NCBI GenBank assembly: GCA_035772405.1
Contig: JAYKKM010000253.1
Coordinates: 793,501-857,500 of the forward strand
Source: Chrysogorgia sp. JL179-B06
Lineage: Eukaryota > Cnidaria > Anthozoa > Scleralcyonacea > Chrysogorgiidae
DNA length: 64,000 nt
Direction: 5' to 3'
Shown here in pieces: positions 51,296 through 62,885 of this stretch. Position numbers and translations under genes: made by a program. The notes under the pieces are model-generated. The model saw nothing but the letters and a program-made list of their open reading frames with translations, ran no database searches and was not told the origin of the DNA. Numbering within the stretch: the stretch's first letter is position 1; every line of letters begins with the position of its first letter.

Positions 51296-51790
51296 AGTGC
51301 CCATAACCTCATAATGTTTTATTGTCTTATTTGGAAGAACTTTTAAAATGGTAAAGTAACTTTTTTTGAAGATTTTCGTTTCTTTGCTTTCTTTTTGAGA
51401 TATATCAGTTTGTTTGATATGCAAATGTGTGGAATTTCGTCACACATGCATAATGACTTATTGGAGAAATGTGTATATCTCTTTCATTCTCGAACATCCT
51501 TTAAAATCAAGAAGTTTGGTGTTGTCGGAGAAACGCACACACGTGTTATTCACACTTTAGTGTTTTTATTTCATGAACGCAAATATATATAACATTCTCT
51601 GATAACTCATTATATGCATGATGTGTGACGAAATTCCAGATATTTCCATATCAAACAAACTGATATATCTCAAAAAGAAAGCGAAGAAGCGAAAATCTTC
51701 AAAAGAAGTTACTTTATCATTTTAAAGGTTCTTCCAAATACGACAATAAAAAATTTTGAGGTTAGGGGCACTGAGTACTTACGTATATTA
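51295..51790. mobile_element. CRE/octamer fold-back element (family F), copy 2
   Basis: It matches 16370-16850 along its length, arms included, and is inserted next to the retrotransposon fragment. Confidence 0.75.
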
Positions 51791-51894
51791 ATGGCGACGT
51801 TTCGGACAATGTGTCCTTCTTCAGGTCAAAAAGCATGGCTGCAGAATTATCACAGTGAATTTTACAGTGGGTTAGGTTATGAAATGAATACGGT

Positions 51895-51965
51895 ATCAGA
51901 AGGCTACAGGTTCGATTCCTGTCCGGGACTCAGAATAATTTTTCTGAGGATATAAGACAGGGCTT
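51895..51965 (+). mobile_element. SINE family A fragment
   Basis: B-box half of the head (ggctacaggttcgattcctg) plus cagaataatttttctgagga. Confidence 0.65.
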
Positions 51966-52029
51966 TCGCTTAATCTCCTCGCAAAATATTAATCTTATGA
52001 ACAAAATTTTTAGCATATTGAGAAATAAT

Positions 52030-52185
52030 TATTCAACTATATTATCAACAACCTATCTCCTGGCATTCCTTTTTGAATTACACTGATGATGGAATTTTCG
52101 CAGCTTTTCATAAAAACAAACCTACAAACGATTTTGCTTGAACATGGGGAAAACATAGCTGGTGATTTGCTATACAGTACTTGCC
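52030..52185 (+). repeat. Repeat Y, copy 2
   Basis: Matches 10540-10695. A hairpin of gccgtagacgactaaacc with its complement follows at 52283-52365. Confidence 0.5.
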
Positions 52186-52889
52186 AGGACAGGAGCCGGG
52201 TCTTAACGAAAGCCCTGATTTAGGTCTGACGTAAACAAACATACATAGGCATGCTGTAGCGCACATGCGGATACTAGCAATTGTCAATTGGATTATTAAA
52301 AGCCTGCGCCGTAGACGACTAAACCGCGGGTTATATGGGTTTGAGTCGTCTGCGGCACAGACTAGACAAGAACCAGCTTGCTGCAGCTTCTGTTCTAGAT
52401 TTCTCTCAGTATAACTTGCAAAAGATTGCAAAGTTTTGTTATCAAAGGCATTTCTTCTGGGGTATCTTAAATTTGTGTTAAACTACGCTTTATTTAAAAA
52501 ATACAAGATAGTTAATAAACTCGTATGTTTCTAGTATTTTTATACCAAGTACTTAAAGCATAAAGTAAGATGTCCAGATATGGCCTGATCCTCTTATCTA
52601 CTACGTCACAAAACGTCAGGTTTAGGAAACCAGTATATCCGTGAGGCTACATTAGGAAATTTGACGCTTTGTTGTTGAAAGATATACGACCTATATATAT
52701 CAATAACATCTGTCGCTCAGCCCATGCTCAGCCTCACTTGCTTTTAGAAACATTGGTAGAGTAAGAAAGTATCTTAGACTTAGTCATCGCAATACAGAAC
52801 GCCTTGTACATGGCATTTTCCCGGTTCAGTAAAGACAAGTAGCTTTTGTTACATCAAAGCTAGACTACTGTATTAGCTTACTCTACAGC

Positions 52890-53043
52890 CATAGTCAATC
52901 GAGATATGGTCTGGAAACTCGGCAAACTTCAACAATTTATAGGTTCAGTGACCGTGCACCGTGCACAAAATTGCATAAAGACGAACAAAAAGATAGAACA
53001 AAGACTTTAGCTGAGTTTCCAGACCATATCTCGATTGACTATG
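52890..53043. mobile_element. 154-bp MITE with 8-bp target duplication
   Basis: Ends catagtcaatcgagatatgg and ccatatctcgattgactatg are perfect complements (31 bases). Flanks tctacagc (52882-52889) and tctacagg (53044-53051) differ at one base. Confidence 0.85.
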
Positions 53044-53054
53044 TCTACAGGTTA

Positions 53055-53445
53055 GGCCAAGTAAAAAAAATATAGTTGGTTATAGTATACCTGTGGCAGT
53101 TTATCGCTCCACCGTGTTCACAACTATTAGACCAAGCCACTGGCATTGCTATTTCTGATCTTTAATTTGATTTCATAATAAATAAACTGCAACAATTCTA
53201 AGAGAACCAAGTCTTAATATCAATACTGAATATCCATTGTAGACAAATGTTAAAGGTTCAGAACGGCTCGTCAAGCTTATAAAACGCGCACTTCCGCTCA
53301 AAATTCAGCAAAATATTTTACATTTGGCACATTTGGATCATTTCAAGAGAAGAGGTACGAAAATAAAAAATAAAAAAATATCATGGTCGGGACGATTCCT
53401 ATGGTCGGGCGGGGATGCTAACCAACTAATTTTTTTTACTTGGTC
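53055..53445. mobile_element. 391-bp MITE, PIF/Harbinger-like (TTA duplication)
   Basis: Ends ggccaagtaaaaaaaa and ttttttttacttggtc are inverted repeats with one mismatch. TTA flanks both sides (53052-53054, 53446-53448), the target preference of PIF/Harbinger. Confidence 0.8.
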
Positions 53446-53965
53446 TTACCCCAGTACTGAGATTCAAAAGCTACAACGCATACAAAATTCAGCAGTGCAA
53501 AATTAGTAGTTAGAGTCAAAGGCAGGGAGTACATATCTCCTATTTTATATGATTTACACCGGTTATCAGTAATTAGAGAAAGGATATTTTTTAAAGTATC
53601 ATTGGTTATATTTAAGGCGTTACATGGTGTTGCGCCATCTTACATAGGTAATTTTTACAACAAGTCGAAGTTTGCGTTCTTTTCCATCAAGAGTTTACGA
53701 GCTGTGCCCACATCAAACTTACTAGCTTATGGGATTGTGCGTTCTCCATCACTGCGCCAAAGCTATGGAACTCAATCTCAATCCAAGTCAGAACTGCAAG
53801 TCTCTTTCTCAATTTAAGACTTTTTTGAAAACTTATCTGTTTAATGCTAGGTTTCCTTAAACTTTGTAAACAGGTAGAATCATTTTAATATAATCTTTTA
53901 GTTGGTAGTGTTGAGGTACCAAAATGCGTCGTAAAAACTCATGTAATTATTATTATTATTATTAA

Positions 53966-54004
53966 ATGTCACCGCTACAAATAATTTATTTGTAGCGGTG
54001 ACAT
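53966..54004. repeat. Perfect 39-base palindrome
   Basis: atgtcaccgctacaaataa, one T, then its exact complement. It could be the remnant of a very short fold-back element. Confidence 0.8.
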
Positions 54005-54094
54005 CAGAATACACGTAAAGTAAGATTTGGACCCCCACCCCACCCCTAGAGTTTATTTTCCCCATTCATGGTCCCCAGTGCCCAGACCGCGTCT

Positions 54095-54380
54095 GTCGAT
54101 AACAAATCCCAAAAGGCCGGTTCGTTGTACGTAGATTTTGAACGTTATCTCGGCCAATATTTACTCGATTTCAATTCTGAAAACAGTTTTAGAATTACCG
54201 AGTCTACATACATAACATACATGTCTATTATATTACGAGAATGTGCATACCCTTCGTAAAAACGGTTTATGTACTTATAAGAAATTAGCCAGCAATCAGC
54301 CAGCCGCGGTTCGCTTCGTCGTATATTATTTTGAACGTTGTCTCGATCAATATTTAACCGTTTTCAATTGTGAAAACAGA
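54095..54380 (+). repeat. Repeat X, copy 2
   Basis: Matches 1826-2110. Here the first part is open for 63 codons (54068-54259). The 126-bp satellite follows directly. Confidence 0.55.
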
Positions 54381-54384
54381 TTTC

Positions 54385-54655
54385 TATCAGAAAGTGTCAA
54401 AGATTATTAATATATAAAAAGACCACACATAAGATAAGACACTTTAACCAACTTTAGCAGAGGAAAAAGACATCAAGATGAAACTTTAGTTGATGATAAT
54501 ATTAAGGAATTTTTATCAGAAAGTGTCAAAGATTATAAATATATAAAAAGACCACATAAGATAGACACTTTAACCAACTTTAGCAGAGGAAAAAGACATC
54601 AAAATAAAACTTTAGTTGATGATAATATTAAGTATTTTTATCAGAAAGGGCTCAG
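54385..54655 (+). repeat. 126-bp satellite, two units, coding-like
   Basis: One unit is open as 42 codons (KDYKYIKRPHKIDTLTNFSR, then GKRHQ and LVDDNIK). Opposite orientation to 24340-24900. Confidence 0.7.
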
Positions 54656-55224
54656 ACTAGATGTCCAGCGGGAGTTTATTTTTAATTTTAACGACATTGG
54701 GTCCAAGAAACAAAAGACAAGCACTAATGACGTCAAAATTGAAAACAAAACCACCGCTGTACATCAATATTGAGCCGTCGAGCAGACTCTGAAATGGCGG
54801 CGTCCAGAGGCATAAAATACGAAAATGAAAACGTTATTTCTCGAGTACAAGAGCAGATACCATAAAACTATTAACAATTCTAAACATTATACTTAAAAGC
54901 CTTTTATTTAAACGTAATTTATTTTTTGGGTACAGTTTCCCTTTAATGTTATTTATTTTATATGAATTGATTAGTACAATATATCTTTGGTAAATCGGAG
55001 TTATAAATCAACAGGCGATGAGTCACGTCTGATGGGTCGAAATTTGTTTTCAATTTTTCGTTGTTACGCATGTCTAGAACACATCTTCATGTTTGTTATT
55101 TTCTAAAACAAATGTCACTGAGACTGGGTTCGAATTTAGCTGGAATATTACTGATGAAGTCAATGTGTTTGATAGGTGTTTCAATGGTGTTTATAATTAT
55201 AAGTGATTAGGTATTTTAAGGTTT

Positions 55225-55560
55225 TTAACACTCGAAATTATGGTGAATTCCTTCACCATAACAACCTCGTACACTCCTTAGAACACGTAGTTTAATCGAG
55301 TGAAATGCCAAATATTACTTGTAATATACCCAGAATCGTATCCTGGCAATACCACCACTATATATACAGAACTCGTGACTAGACTCTCGGCAACGGCTTC
55401 CGTAGCTCAGTGCCGCCGTGGTCAGAGCAGTGCACTAGCATCGCAGGGTCGCGGGTTCAATTCCAGCCGGAAGGCCTTGAAGTTGCATTTTTCGCAACTG
55501 GTCCCAGTTTGGTCTTAAAATGTTTCTAACACTCGAAATTTTCCTTCACCATAAATCACT
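55225..55560 (+). mobile_element. SINE family B copy
   Basis: Leader at 55300, head about 55395-55475 with a gccgcc insertion after the A box, and tail to ccttcaccataaatc. Confidence 0.8.
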
Positions 55561-55562
55561 CA

Positions 55563-56300
55563 GACATAGTTTGATGCTACTCTGGCTTTAAAAAGTTTTT
55601 TTACACAAAACTCTCGGTTTGGTATTTTCCTGATCTAAATGATGCAAGTTAAAATTTTTAAACACGTAAATTTTTTGCAGCATTATTATTCAATGGGGCG
55701 TGGGCGCTATTGATATGCCAAGCCTCCAGACAACGTCTCTGATGGTACCGCGGATTAGTGGTAATAATTTTGGAATTTTCCCACACAATCTCATGGTGGG
55801 TTACGCACGCGTGATCCGACAAAGTAGAATTTTCCTTTTTTGAAAAGAAAACAGCCTTTTGGTGTTCTTTTAAATGCGTACGAAACTGACGTTTAGTCTG
55901 ACCGATGTACTCCTGATCACAGTCATTGTACGGAATGGAATAAATAGATTTCAGAGATCGTATTTAAAAAAAATGTACTTCAAACGATTCGTCAACTACT
56001 GTTGTTAGGAGCGCGAGCAACCGGTAATATCTTCCACCGTGTTTTGTAGTTTTCTCACTGATAAGCCCACAATATGTGTACGAAATTTGGAAACTTTATT
56101 TCGGATATTTTGTTTTTGTTTCTCAATTATAGTTCGGATGTATTTAGATTTGCAGACTTTATATCCGTTGCTAAGGAAGCTCATAATTAACGATCGATTT
56201 GCCATAGAATGTCACAGATTTAAGAATCCATCAAGACTGTCTGTATGTGGTTTATGTGGGCAAAGCTCTTTCGTTTAGTAATGTAGTGATGGGAAGTAAA
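55563..56300 (-). pseudogene. Penelope-like element: end of reverse transcriptase and GIY-YIG domain
   Basis: On the minus strand, HKPHTDSLDGF matches the KPTHTDRYL thumb motif of Penelope-like reverse transcriptases (56200-56260). SIPYNDCDQEYIGQTKRQF, then THLKEHQ and DHACVTHHEIVWENSKII are the GIY-YIG endonuclease (about 55700-55945). The 3' end gctactctggctttaaaaag matches 40125-40145. Stops and frameshifts disable it. Confidence 0.85.
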
Positions 56301-56439
56301 ATTAATTTTTAAGATGCGATTAGAATCTGGACTGTTATCTTCGAAAAAGTACGTACGGATTTTCAGAATTTTTAAAAAGTAGCTGGGATATCGAATTTTA
56401 AGGTCGGATTGGAGGTAATATTTTTGGTTCTGCTCTTAT

Positions 56440-57400
56440 CTGCAAGACCATCGCCAACAAACTACCGTTCTTTAATTGGCGCAACATCAACACCTCTTCC
56501 AGTAACTTCAGGAGTACCACAAGGTTCCATTCTTGGACCGCTGCTGTTTCTACTGTATGAAGACTTCCTCTACTAACAATTCTACCTTGAGTGGTCTACG
56601 TCCTTCCATGTTCCCAAGTGCAACGTTATGCACGTTTCAAGAAAAAAGAACTGCAATACCATCGACAGGCACTAGAATCTCGGTGGTCAGTGTGTTTCTT
56701 CTATATCTGCAGACGTCCAATAACTTATCCTGGTCAAGACGTCACATTGAACAAATGTCAGCCAAAGCCAATAAAACCTTGGGCCTAATAAAAAGAATAT
56801 GCAAGGATCTTACCGATTTATCCACCAGAAAAACTCTTTACTGTTCCTTGGTTAGACCTCGACTAGAATACGGCAGCAATCTATGGTCACCATATACCAA
56901 AAAGCACATCCTTCTAATTGAAAACGTTCAGTGTATAGAGCAACCAAGTTCCTGCTTAATTATCCATCTCGTCGCATGTCGTACACTATTTAGAGATTAA
57001 CAAAATTGGGCCTTCTACCACTAGAATACCGACGTGAAATTAACGATCTATTATTTCTTTTTAAATCTAGAAATAGTCTTACATCTGTTGATATTACCTC
57101 TTGTCTTAATAATATTCATTTTAATTATTGATGCAAATAATTATTGTCTAAATTACAAACATAAACAGGATTATTTTCGAAATTCTTACTTTCCCAGATC
57201 GGCTAAGTTATGGAATATTCTTCCGCGACATATTAAAGTATCCAATACTCTTAATTTTAATTTTAATTTTTTAATTTTAATTTTAATAACTTTACCATAT
57301 ACATTACAAACCGATAAATACAGACATTAAGACAATAGGCTGGGTAACCGCAACAGCTAGAGCCTAGTGCCAATTACTGCGCCCCCAAAGCAAGTACGAT
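56440..57400 (+). pseudogene. Non-LTR retrotransposon fragment with motif B and C-terminus
   Basis: About 56490-56575 reads SGVPQGSILGPLLFLLY (reverse-transcriptase motif B). The frame at 56720-56930 reads ANKTLGLIKRICKDLTDLST and LVRPRLEYGSNLWSPY. The 3' UTR has ccaattactgcgcc. The segment with the catalytic Asp pair is missing. Confidence 0.75.
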
Positions 57401-57704
57401 ATAACAGTCACTTTAAAGATACATAGCGATATACAACACACATTAAATACAACACATTTACTACGATATATACTAAAAACAACACGAGGGTGGGTTCGTA
57501 AGGCTTCGAGCTGTGTTGCATTTTAAACATATGCTTTTCCATGTTCGTGAGTCGTCTATGTCATATGTGTTGTTAACATCGTTTAAGTCGGAACTATATA
57601 TATGCTTTACCAAGCTAAATTGCCCAGTTATAAACCACCTGAATAGATGTTAATACAACTTTATATTATATAGTTTTATATTATTATTACTAATCATTAG
57701 GGGC

Positions 57705-58770
57705 TTGATTTCAATTGGGACGAAAGTCCTGTTTCTCGGCTCCCCTGTCACATCTTGTAATATTTTGTTCTGGGTTTTTCCTCTTATTTGTACTAATTTT
57801 TTTGTGACAAATTCATTAAATACCATTGCAAACACTAAAATCTTTAAGGTAATCAACATTCCAACGGACGCAGCAGCCTTACAGGAGGACCTGACAAATT
57901 TCGAAACTTGTTCATCTAACGCCGGTCTTCTAGCTACTCAATATATCTAAATGTAAAACTCTACAAATTACTAGGAAACACAATAAGATCCAATACCCTT
58001 CACACTACAAAACACCATCTTAGAAAGTTCGTACTGTGAACGTGATCTTGGCGTATGGACTTCGCATAATTTGACCTGGTCTAATTGCAAGTTCTTGAAC
58101 AGCTGTGTTCCCGAGCCAACAAATTGCTAGGATATGTTCGTAGATCAACTAGAAATATCAAAAACTCATCAGCACGTCGAACTCTATATCTAAGTCTCGT
58201 CCGTTCTCAACTGGGGTACGCAACACAAGAGTTTGGTCTCCGCAGTCTGTCGACCTCATCTCACGCATGGAACGTGTACAAAGACGCGCATACAAGATCA
58301 GTGGATCCCAACTGCCTTCAATTCAAAATTAAGAAATCCAACACTCTGACATATCAAAAATCTTATACTATTAGGACAACAAGGATCTGGAATGTACTAC
58401 CAAAACCCATTATCAGTAAATATATCACTCTAACAACCTTTAAAAATTCACTACTCAATTACTATCGTTATGCTCTAGAAAACAATTACAATGTAGATGA
58501 CCCTCGCTCCTGGAAAACAATTTGCCTTAAATGTAACCAGGCACGTGACTTAACAAAACCACTTTCATGTATCTGTATTTGTATATTGTAATTATCTGTA
58601 ACTATATATAAGCTGTGTATTGTTTACTTTACATATAGGTACCGCAGTAATTGGCCAAAGCTGTTGCGGACACCTTGCCATCGTCTTGTATATGTTATTG
58701 TGTAAATATTTGTTCTCTAGTCTAGATGTGACAAAGCTTATAAAAATTAAAAAAAAAAATTAAAATGAAT
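57705..58770 (+). pseudogene. Second fragment of the same non-LTR family, with 3' UTR and A-rich end
   Basis: Reads SRANKLLGYVRRSTRNIKNS, LVRSQLGYATQ, then LTYQKSYTIRTTRIWNVLPK and ICLKCNQARDL. The 3' UTR (cagtaattggccaaagctgt) matches 16178-16205 and ends at an A-rich run near 58745-58765. Confidence 0.75.
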
Positions 58771-60025
58771 AAACACAATAAAATATTGACAACTTCATTT
58801 TTATTTAATTTATCAACAAATCCATACGTACTTTTTTGTAGGAAGTAATTTACGTTTACATAACACTCACAAATGTAACATAATCACAAAAATGACGAAA
58901 TTTATAGAGTTTTTGGATTTGTCGATGACGTCAATGTGACGTCATGAAATGAAACTGTATATTCCACACATAAAATATCTTGGTTATACCTTGCAATTTA
59001 TTGTCCACTCACGGAGTATATTGGGTGCTAAATAAATGACCTGTCCTTAGCAACCGGTTGTCTAGCAACGGAAAACGTCCGTGACGTCACACCAACAAGT
59101 CACGTGGTATTTAGCCGCGCGTTGGTTGAAATATTTGTTCTTTTTATACAGCTTATGGGGATGTTCGAAAGGCATGAACAGTTTAAAAACAGTGACACTT
59201 GAATATTTTCGTTCCCTAGCGGCTACTCACCGAGTAGCTTCGCCTTTTCGTCGCCACGAAAGCTGCCTCTCTATGATGGATACCTGTAAGTGAAGCAGCA
59301 ATAGGACGAGTTATATCATTTATTATATGTTATACTCCGTATTAAGGGAACAGTGAAAAGGCAACAAATAAATATTTCATGGTCTTTCCGAGTCAAATAG
59401 CTTCCAAGGCTGTTTTTGGCCATTTTTGGCCGAGGCAGAGGAACTCGGTGAGATGCTTTGGGAGCATTAGTGGAAAAGCTAAAAGAACGCGCTTTTACAA
59501 GAGACGGCAAAAATCCCAGAACTTCAGAATGACTGGATGGTAGAGTAACAGACTAAATGCACTGGAAAAGACAACAAAGAAGGTAGTGACATTTTTTGTG
59601 CAATGTAAAACTCAGAGTTAGATCGCGTATAAAGCAAATTTGTCCGCACGACTAGGGACTTTTTCTATAATTCATGAATACTCTAAATAGGTGTACTACC
59701 GAAATTTTTAGCGAAGGGGCTTCCTTTGGTAGCTATATATGAGGTGGTGAGATCATACTGTAGAATGTTTTTATATTTATATAGTATAAGTACAATTCCC
59801 TCTATTCTTCGACATGCATGGATATAGCGAACTTATCTCCACTTTTCTCTGTATATATCCAGTTCTTTTGAGAACTTTACACTAGTTTCCTTGTTCAACA
59901 GGCTTACACACTATACAGGATATAAGTGGCAGTATTAGAGCTACAAACTATTGGGGCAGAAAAATCCAAACTGATTTAAGATCTTCGATCTTCTGTCAAT
60001 AGTCACATCCAGATTCAATTTTCTC
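58771..60025. other. Intergenic stretch without recognised gene
   Basis: Contains paired tgacgtca words (58925-58945, 59090) and a 25-base piece shared with 37838-37862. No gene supported. Confidence 0.4.
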
Positions 60026-60027
60026 GC

Positions 60028-60545
60028 GCGATTCAGAAGCCTACAAGAACAAAAACCCTAACCATAACCCAAATAAAAACTCTAGTTGTAACCATAGAAT
60101 GAAGAAATACTAACCCTAATTCGAAATACAATAATTCAATGCTATAACATACTGTAATATCTACAGCTATACACCACGGGTATACAGACTATACACGAAG
60201 CCAAAATTTGACTCGTGTTGATCATACCGAAGACACTTGGAAAAATAATTGAATGGCACTCTCCCCCCTTGGCTACATTTTCTCACCACGGATATTAGTA
60301 CCAGATCAGAAAATCATGAATTATCACTTGGTAATTGGCGGGTTATATTATGTCAAAGGACACTAGAGAATATATATATATATATACGACATACGTATAT
60401 AAGTGTATATTTATCACGTTTTCGTCATGGTTTTAGACTCCGTAAAAACGGTTTAGAAGAATAGGTTTAGTATTTATTTATTTCAGGACTAGGTTTAGAG
60501 TTTTTATTTGGGTTATGGTTCGGGTTTTTGTTCTTGTAGAGCTTG
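60028..60545. repeat. Inverted-repeat element, about 520 bp
   Basis: ctacaagaacaaaaacccta and ataacccaaataaaaactct (60040-60082) are complementary to 60490-60540. The arms include telomere-like aaccctaacc words. Confidence 0.6.
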
Positions 60546-61925
60546 TAAATACGGAGAAAACAATGTCGTTTGATATCACGATGACGTAAGCTGTTGGAAG
60601 ATGGCCGCCGACATGAAATTCAAGTTTCTTTTTCTTTGAAAATATTATATGTCAGTCATTTTAACGACCTCTCAATAAATTCTGACAGACTGCTCTAGAG
60701 CTCCCAAAGAAGTGTCCTGACTCCCGAGAAGAAAGCGAAAAAAAATCTCGTTAAATTTTAATAAGCGTAATGTTCTATTTATATAAACGACTCAGGCGTA
60801 TTAATAATAATGGCGGGTTTAGCAGGTTTTTTTATAAAAAAACTACCTAGAGTTCCCACCACGAAATAGAACACCGTTTTTCTGTTCGGAATTTCTCATA
60901 ATATCTGTGTTCGTAATCTAGAATGTTTGTTCTAAGAGCATTGATATGTCGTGCGAGGGAAAACGTTTTTGATGTTGTGGGTGTATTGCTTGTGATGTCT
61001 GGGCCAGACACATGACGTTTGGCAGTCATGAGACCCAAGCGATGCTTTGTACACCTGTTGTTCGAATTATAGACATAATAATAATAATAGAGACATGTTA
61101 AGGGCTAAAATGAATATTGCATAATAAGAAGTAATATGGGTCTACGATGATTTGAGACACTGACTCCATGCCAAGCTACCACCGGAACGTCTAGCAGTCA
61201 TCAAAGCGACTTGCTGTATCAACAAAGAAGAGACGAAGACCAAAAGATCTACAAAGGCTTTAATAAACTATTAAAAGCGAATTTGCGGTCGATATAGGTA
61301 GGTAGAATTGAGCTATTTTTGAATTCTTGTGTCGCAGAGCAGTGAGGCTGTGAGGAGCTTTATATATTCAACGGATGTATCCCGATTTTACGTTCGCCTA
61401 CAAGGTGTTGATAATAGTGTACGACCGTTGAAAGATCTTCAAGTGTGATGTCTACATATAAGTGAGTTCTTCCGCTCAAGGTTGGCCTTCGTCTCAACCC
61501 CGTCTTCCTTGAACGAAAAACGAAAAAAGAGATATTGAAACACACGCACACAATGACATATATGAAATGTCGAAATGAAATTGAAAAGCGTAGCAGGCGG
61601 CTGGAAAAATCTTTTGAAACCATACAAAAAAACACATTCCATCCATCGTATATCAGCCAGGGTCGTAAATATATGCAGGAAAAAAGACAGCAATATTTAG
61701 CTAATAAAATGAGATTTACGTCGATTAAGTTCAATACCAAACATTTATCCCCGTGCTTTAATTGCAAAACGAAGGCGCCAGGCGTATTTAACTTAATAAT
61801 AAAGCTATTTTGAAAAGCCAACAAGCGGTTTCTTTATTTCAAATCACCGAATGATTTACAAGCGACGACCCGTTCGTAATCAACTTTATTATTCGCGGAT
61901 GTAGCACCTTAACTTTTGTTTTGAA
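60546..61925. other. Intergenic stretch with unassigned frames
   Basis: A minus frame at 60847-61038 and overlapping frames at 61360-61824 (minus) and 61552-61813 (plus, Lys/Arg-rich) are open but unrecognised. Confidence 0.35.
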
Positions 61926-62259
61926 TCTACGTTAATCCATCGCGACGCGACAGCAGTTCGCTTAAACGCGAAGACGTAATCTGTTCAAAGAAAAAAACTA
62001 ATCCTTCGCGAATTTGAAAATAATATAAACGCAACTGAGGCGAATTGCAAGCGAAATTTTGAATTGAGAAGCGCGCGCGCTGATCAATCGAAAACCGACG
62101 CTTTGAACTTGAAAGGGGAGAGAGTGAGACACGAATTAGATCATGGTATTCGATACGCGGTTATCTGAATACGGACGATTTTTACACCAACCCGCGCGTC
62201 CAATATTGTGAGTGTTTTTGTCTGTGTGTTATTGAAATCAACCAGCACCCCACTGACTT

Positions 62260-62267
62260 GTCTAGAC
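62260..62267. promoter_or_regulatory. Palindromic Smad-binding element GTCTAGAC (distal)
   Basis: A perfect GTCTAGAC lies 232 bp before the I-Smad start codon, followed 3 bp later by a CACGTG E-box (62271-62276). This palindrome is the optimal Smad3/Smad4 site and is the known TGF-beta response element of the mammalian Smad7 promoter. Function here is inferred. Confidence 0.7.
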
Positions 62268-62372
62268 AGTCACGTGAAGGGATGCTCCAATCAGGGGTTA
62301 ACAATTTTAAATATTCCTCAGAAGGCATGTTCGGGGATAAGAGAGAGAAGGCTTTTCAATTTCAAACGCAGG

Positions 62373-62380
62373 GTCTAGAC
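62373..62380. promoter_or_regulatory. Palindromic Smad-binding element GTCTAGAC (proximal)
   Basis: A second perfect copy lies 119 bp before the I-Smad start codon and 113 bp from the first. A CCAAT box lies between them (62287-62291). I noticed only one other copy in the window (43692-43699, between the genes), about the number expected by chance. Confidence 0.7.
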
Positions 62381-62491
62381 ATACGGGTGCTTGTTATTTA
62401 GTTGGCAAAAACGTGGCGTATTGTTGGTGTTCTGTTCATAAGACGCCGAGCATCGATTGCGGGTGACTGGGGAATCTGCGCGTCACGGCGT

Positions 62492-62885
62492 ATGTTGAAT
62501 TTACAAAGAAAATATCTTGTTCATAAGATCTGGAAGGCGAGAGCGTTGACTATCGGCGATCAAACCTCTGAGAAAGCGTTCGGGATTTTGAAAGAAGCAG
62601 TTCATCATTTTCTCAACGGTTTGGAGCTCAACGCGCTCGTACGATTATCGAAGATAGTTGGGAATCGAGAGACAGGCAGACGACTGTGTTTTTACGCGAA
62701 TACTTCAAGCAAGACAACGCGTTTCGTACGAGCGGAGGCGAACCAAAGGCAGCGCTATTTAATAAGTAAAGTCTGGCGTTGGCCCGACTTGAAAGAATAC
62801 CACGAATTACGACATATCGACGCCCAAGACATGGGTGATTGTCTATGCGTAAACCCGTTTCATTTCTCGAGAATCGTAAAGCAAG
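62492..62885 (+). CDS. Smad6/7: I-Smad exon 1: divergent MH1 domain
   Basis: It codes residues 1-131 plus one base. Zinc ligands Cys66, Cys119 and His124 line up with the family. The ligand expected after the HELR block is missing: the sequence runs HELRHIDAQDMGDCLC, where His108 or Cys117 might substitute. The donor gtaata follows at 62886; without splicing the frame would continue to a stop at 62947. Confidence 0.9.

Larger units (their letters stand above)
52735..53870 (+). pseudogene. Non-LTR reverse transcriptase C-terminus, interrupted by two MITEs
   Basis: The frame has RNIGRVRKYLRLSHRNTERL and VTSKLDYCISLLYS, then resumes after 53449 with STEIQKLQRIQNSA and FKALHGVAPSYI. Removing the elements at 52890-53043 and 53055-53445 with one copy of each target duplication rejoins the frame. 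The element was already degenerate. Confidence 0.8.
61926..62491 (+). promoter_or_regulatory. Upstream region of the inhibitory Smad
   Basis: Richer in CG (gcgcgcgcgc at 62071) than the repeats before it. It holds two palindromic Smad-binding elements, a CACGTG and a CCAAT box within 235 bp of the start codon. No TATA box is obvious. Confidence 0.5.

Noticed and set aside
42322..61900. A third gene between the two Smads
   Set aside because: Every longer frame there is a retrotransposon fragment, a satellite or unrecognised; none shows a spliced conserved domain.
62402..62491. Extension of the inhibitory Smad upstream of the ATG at 62492
   Set aside because: The extension has no ATG, starts right after a stop and includes a region unlike the family's N-terminus.
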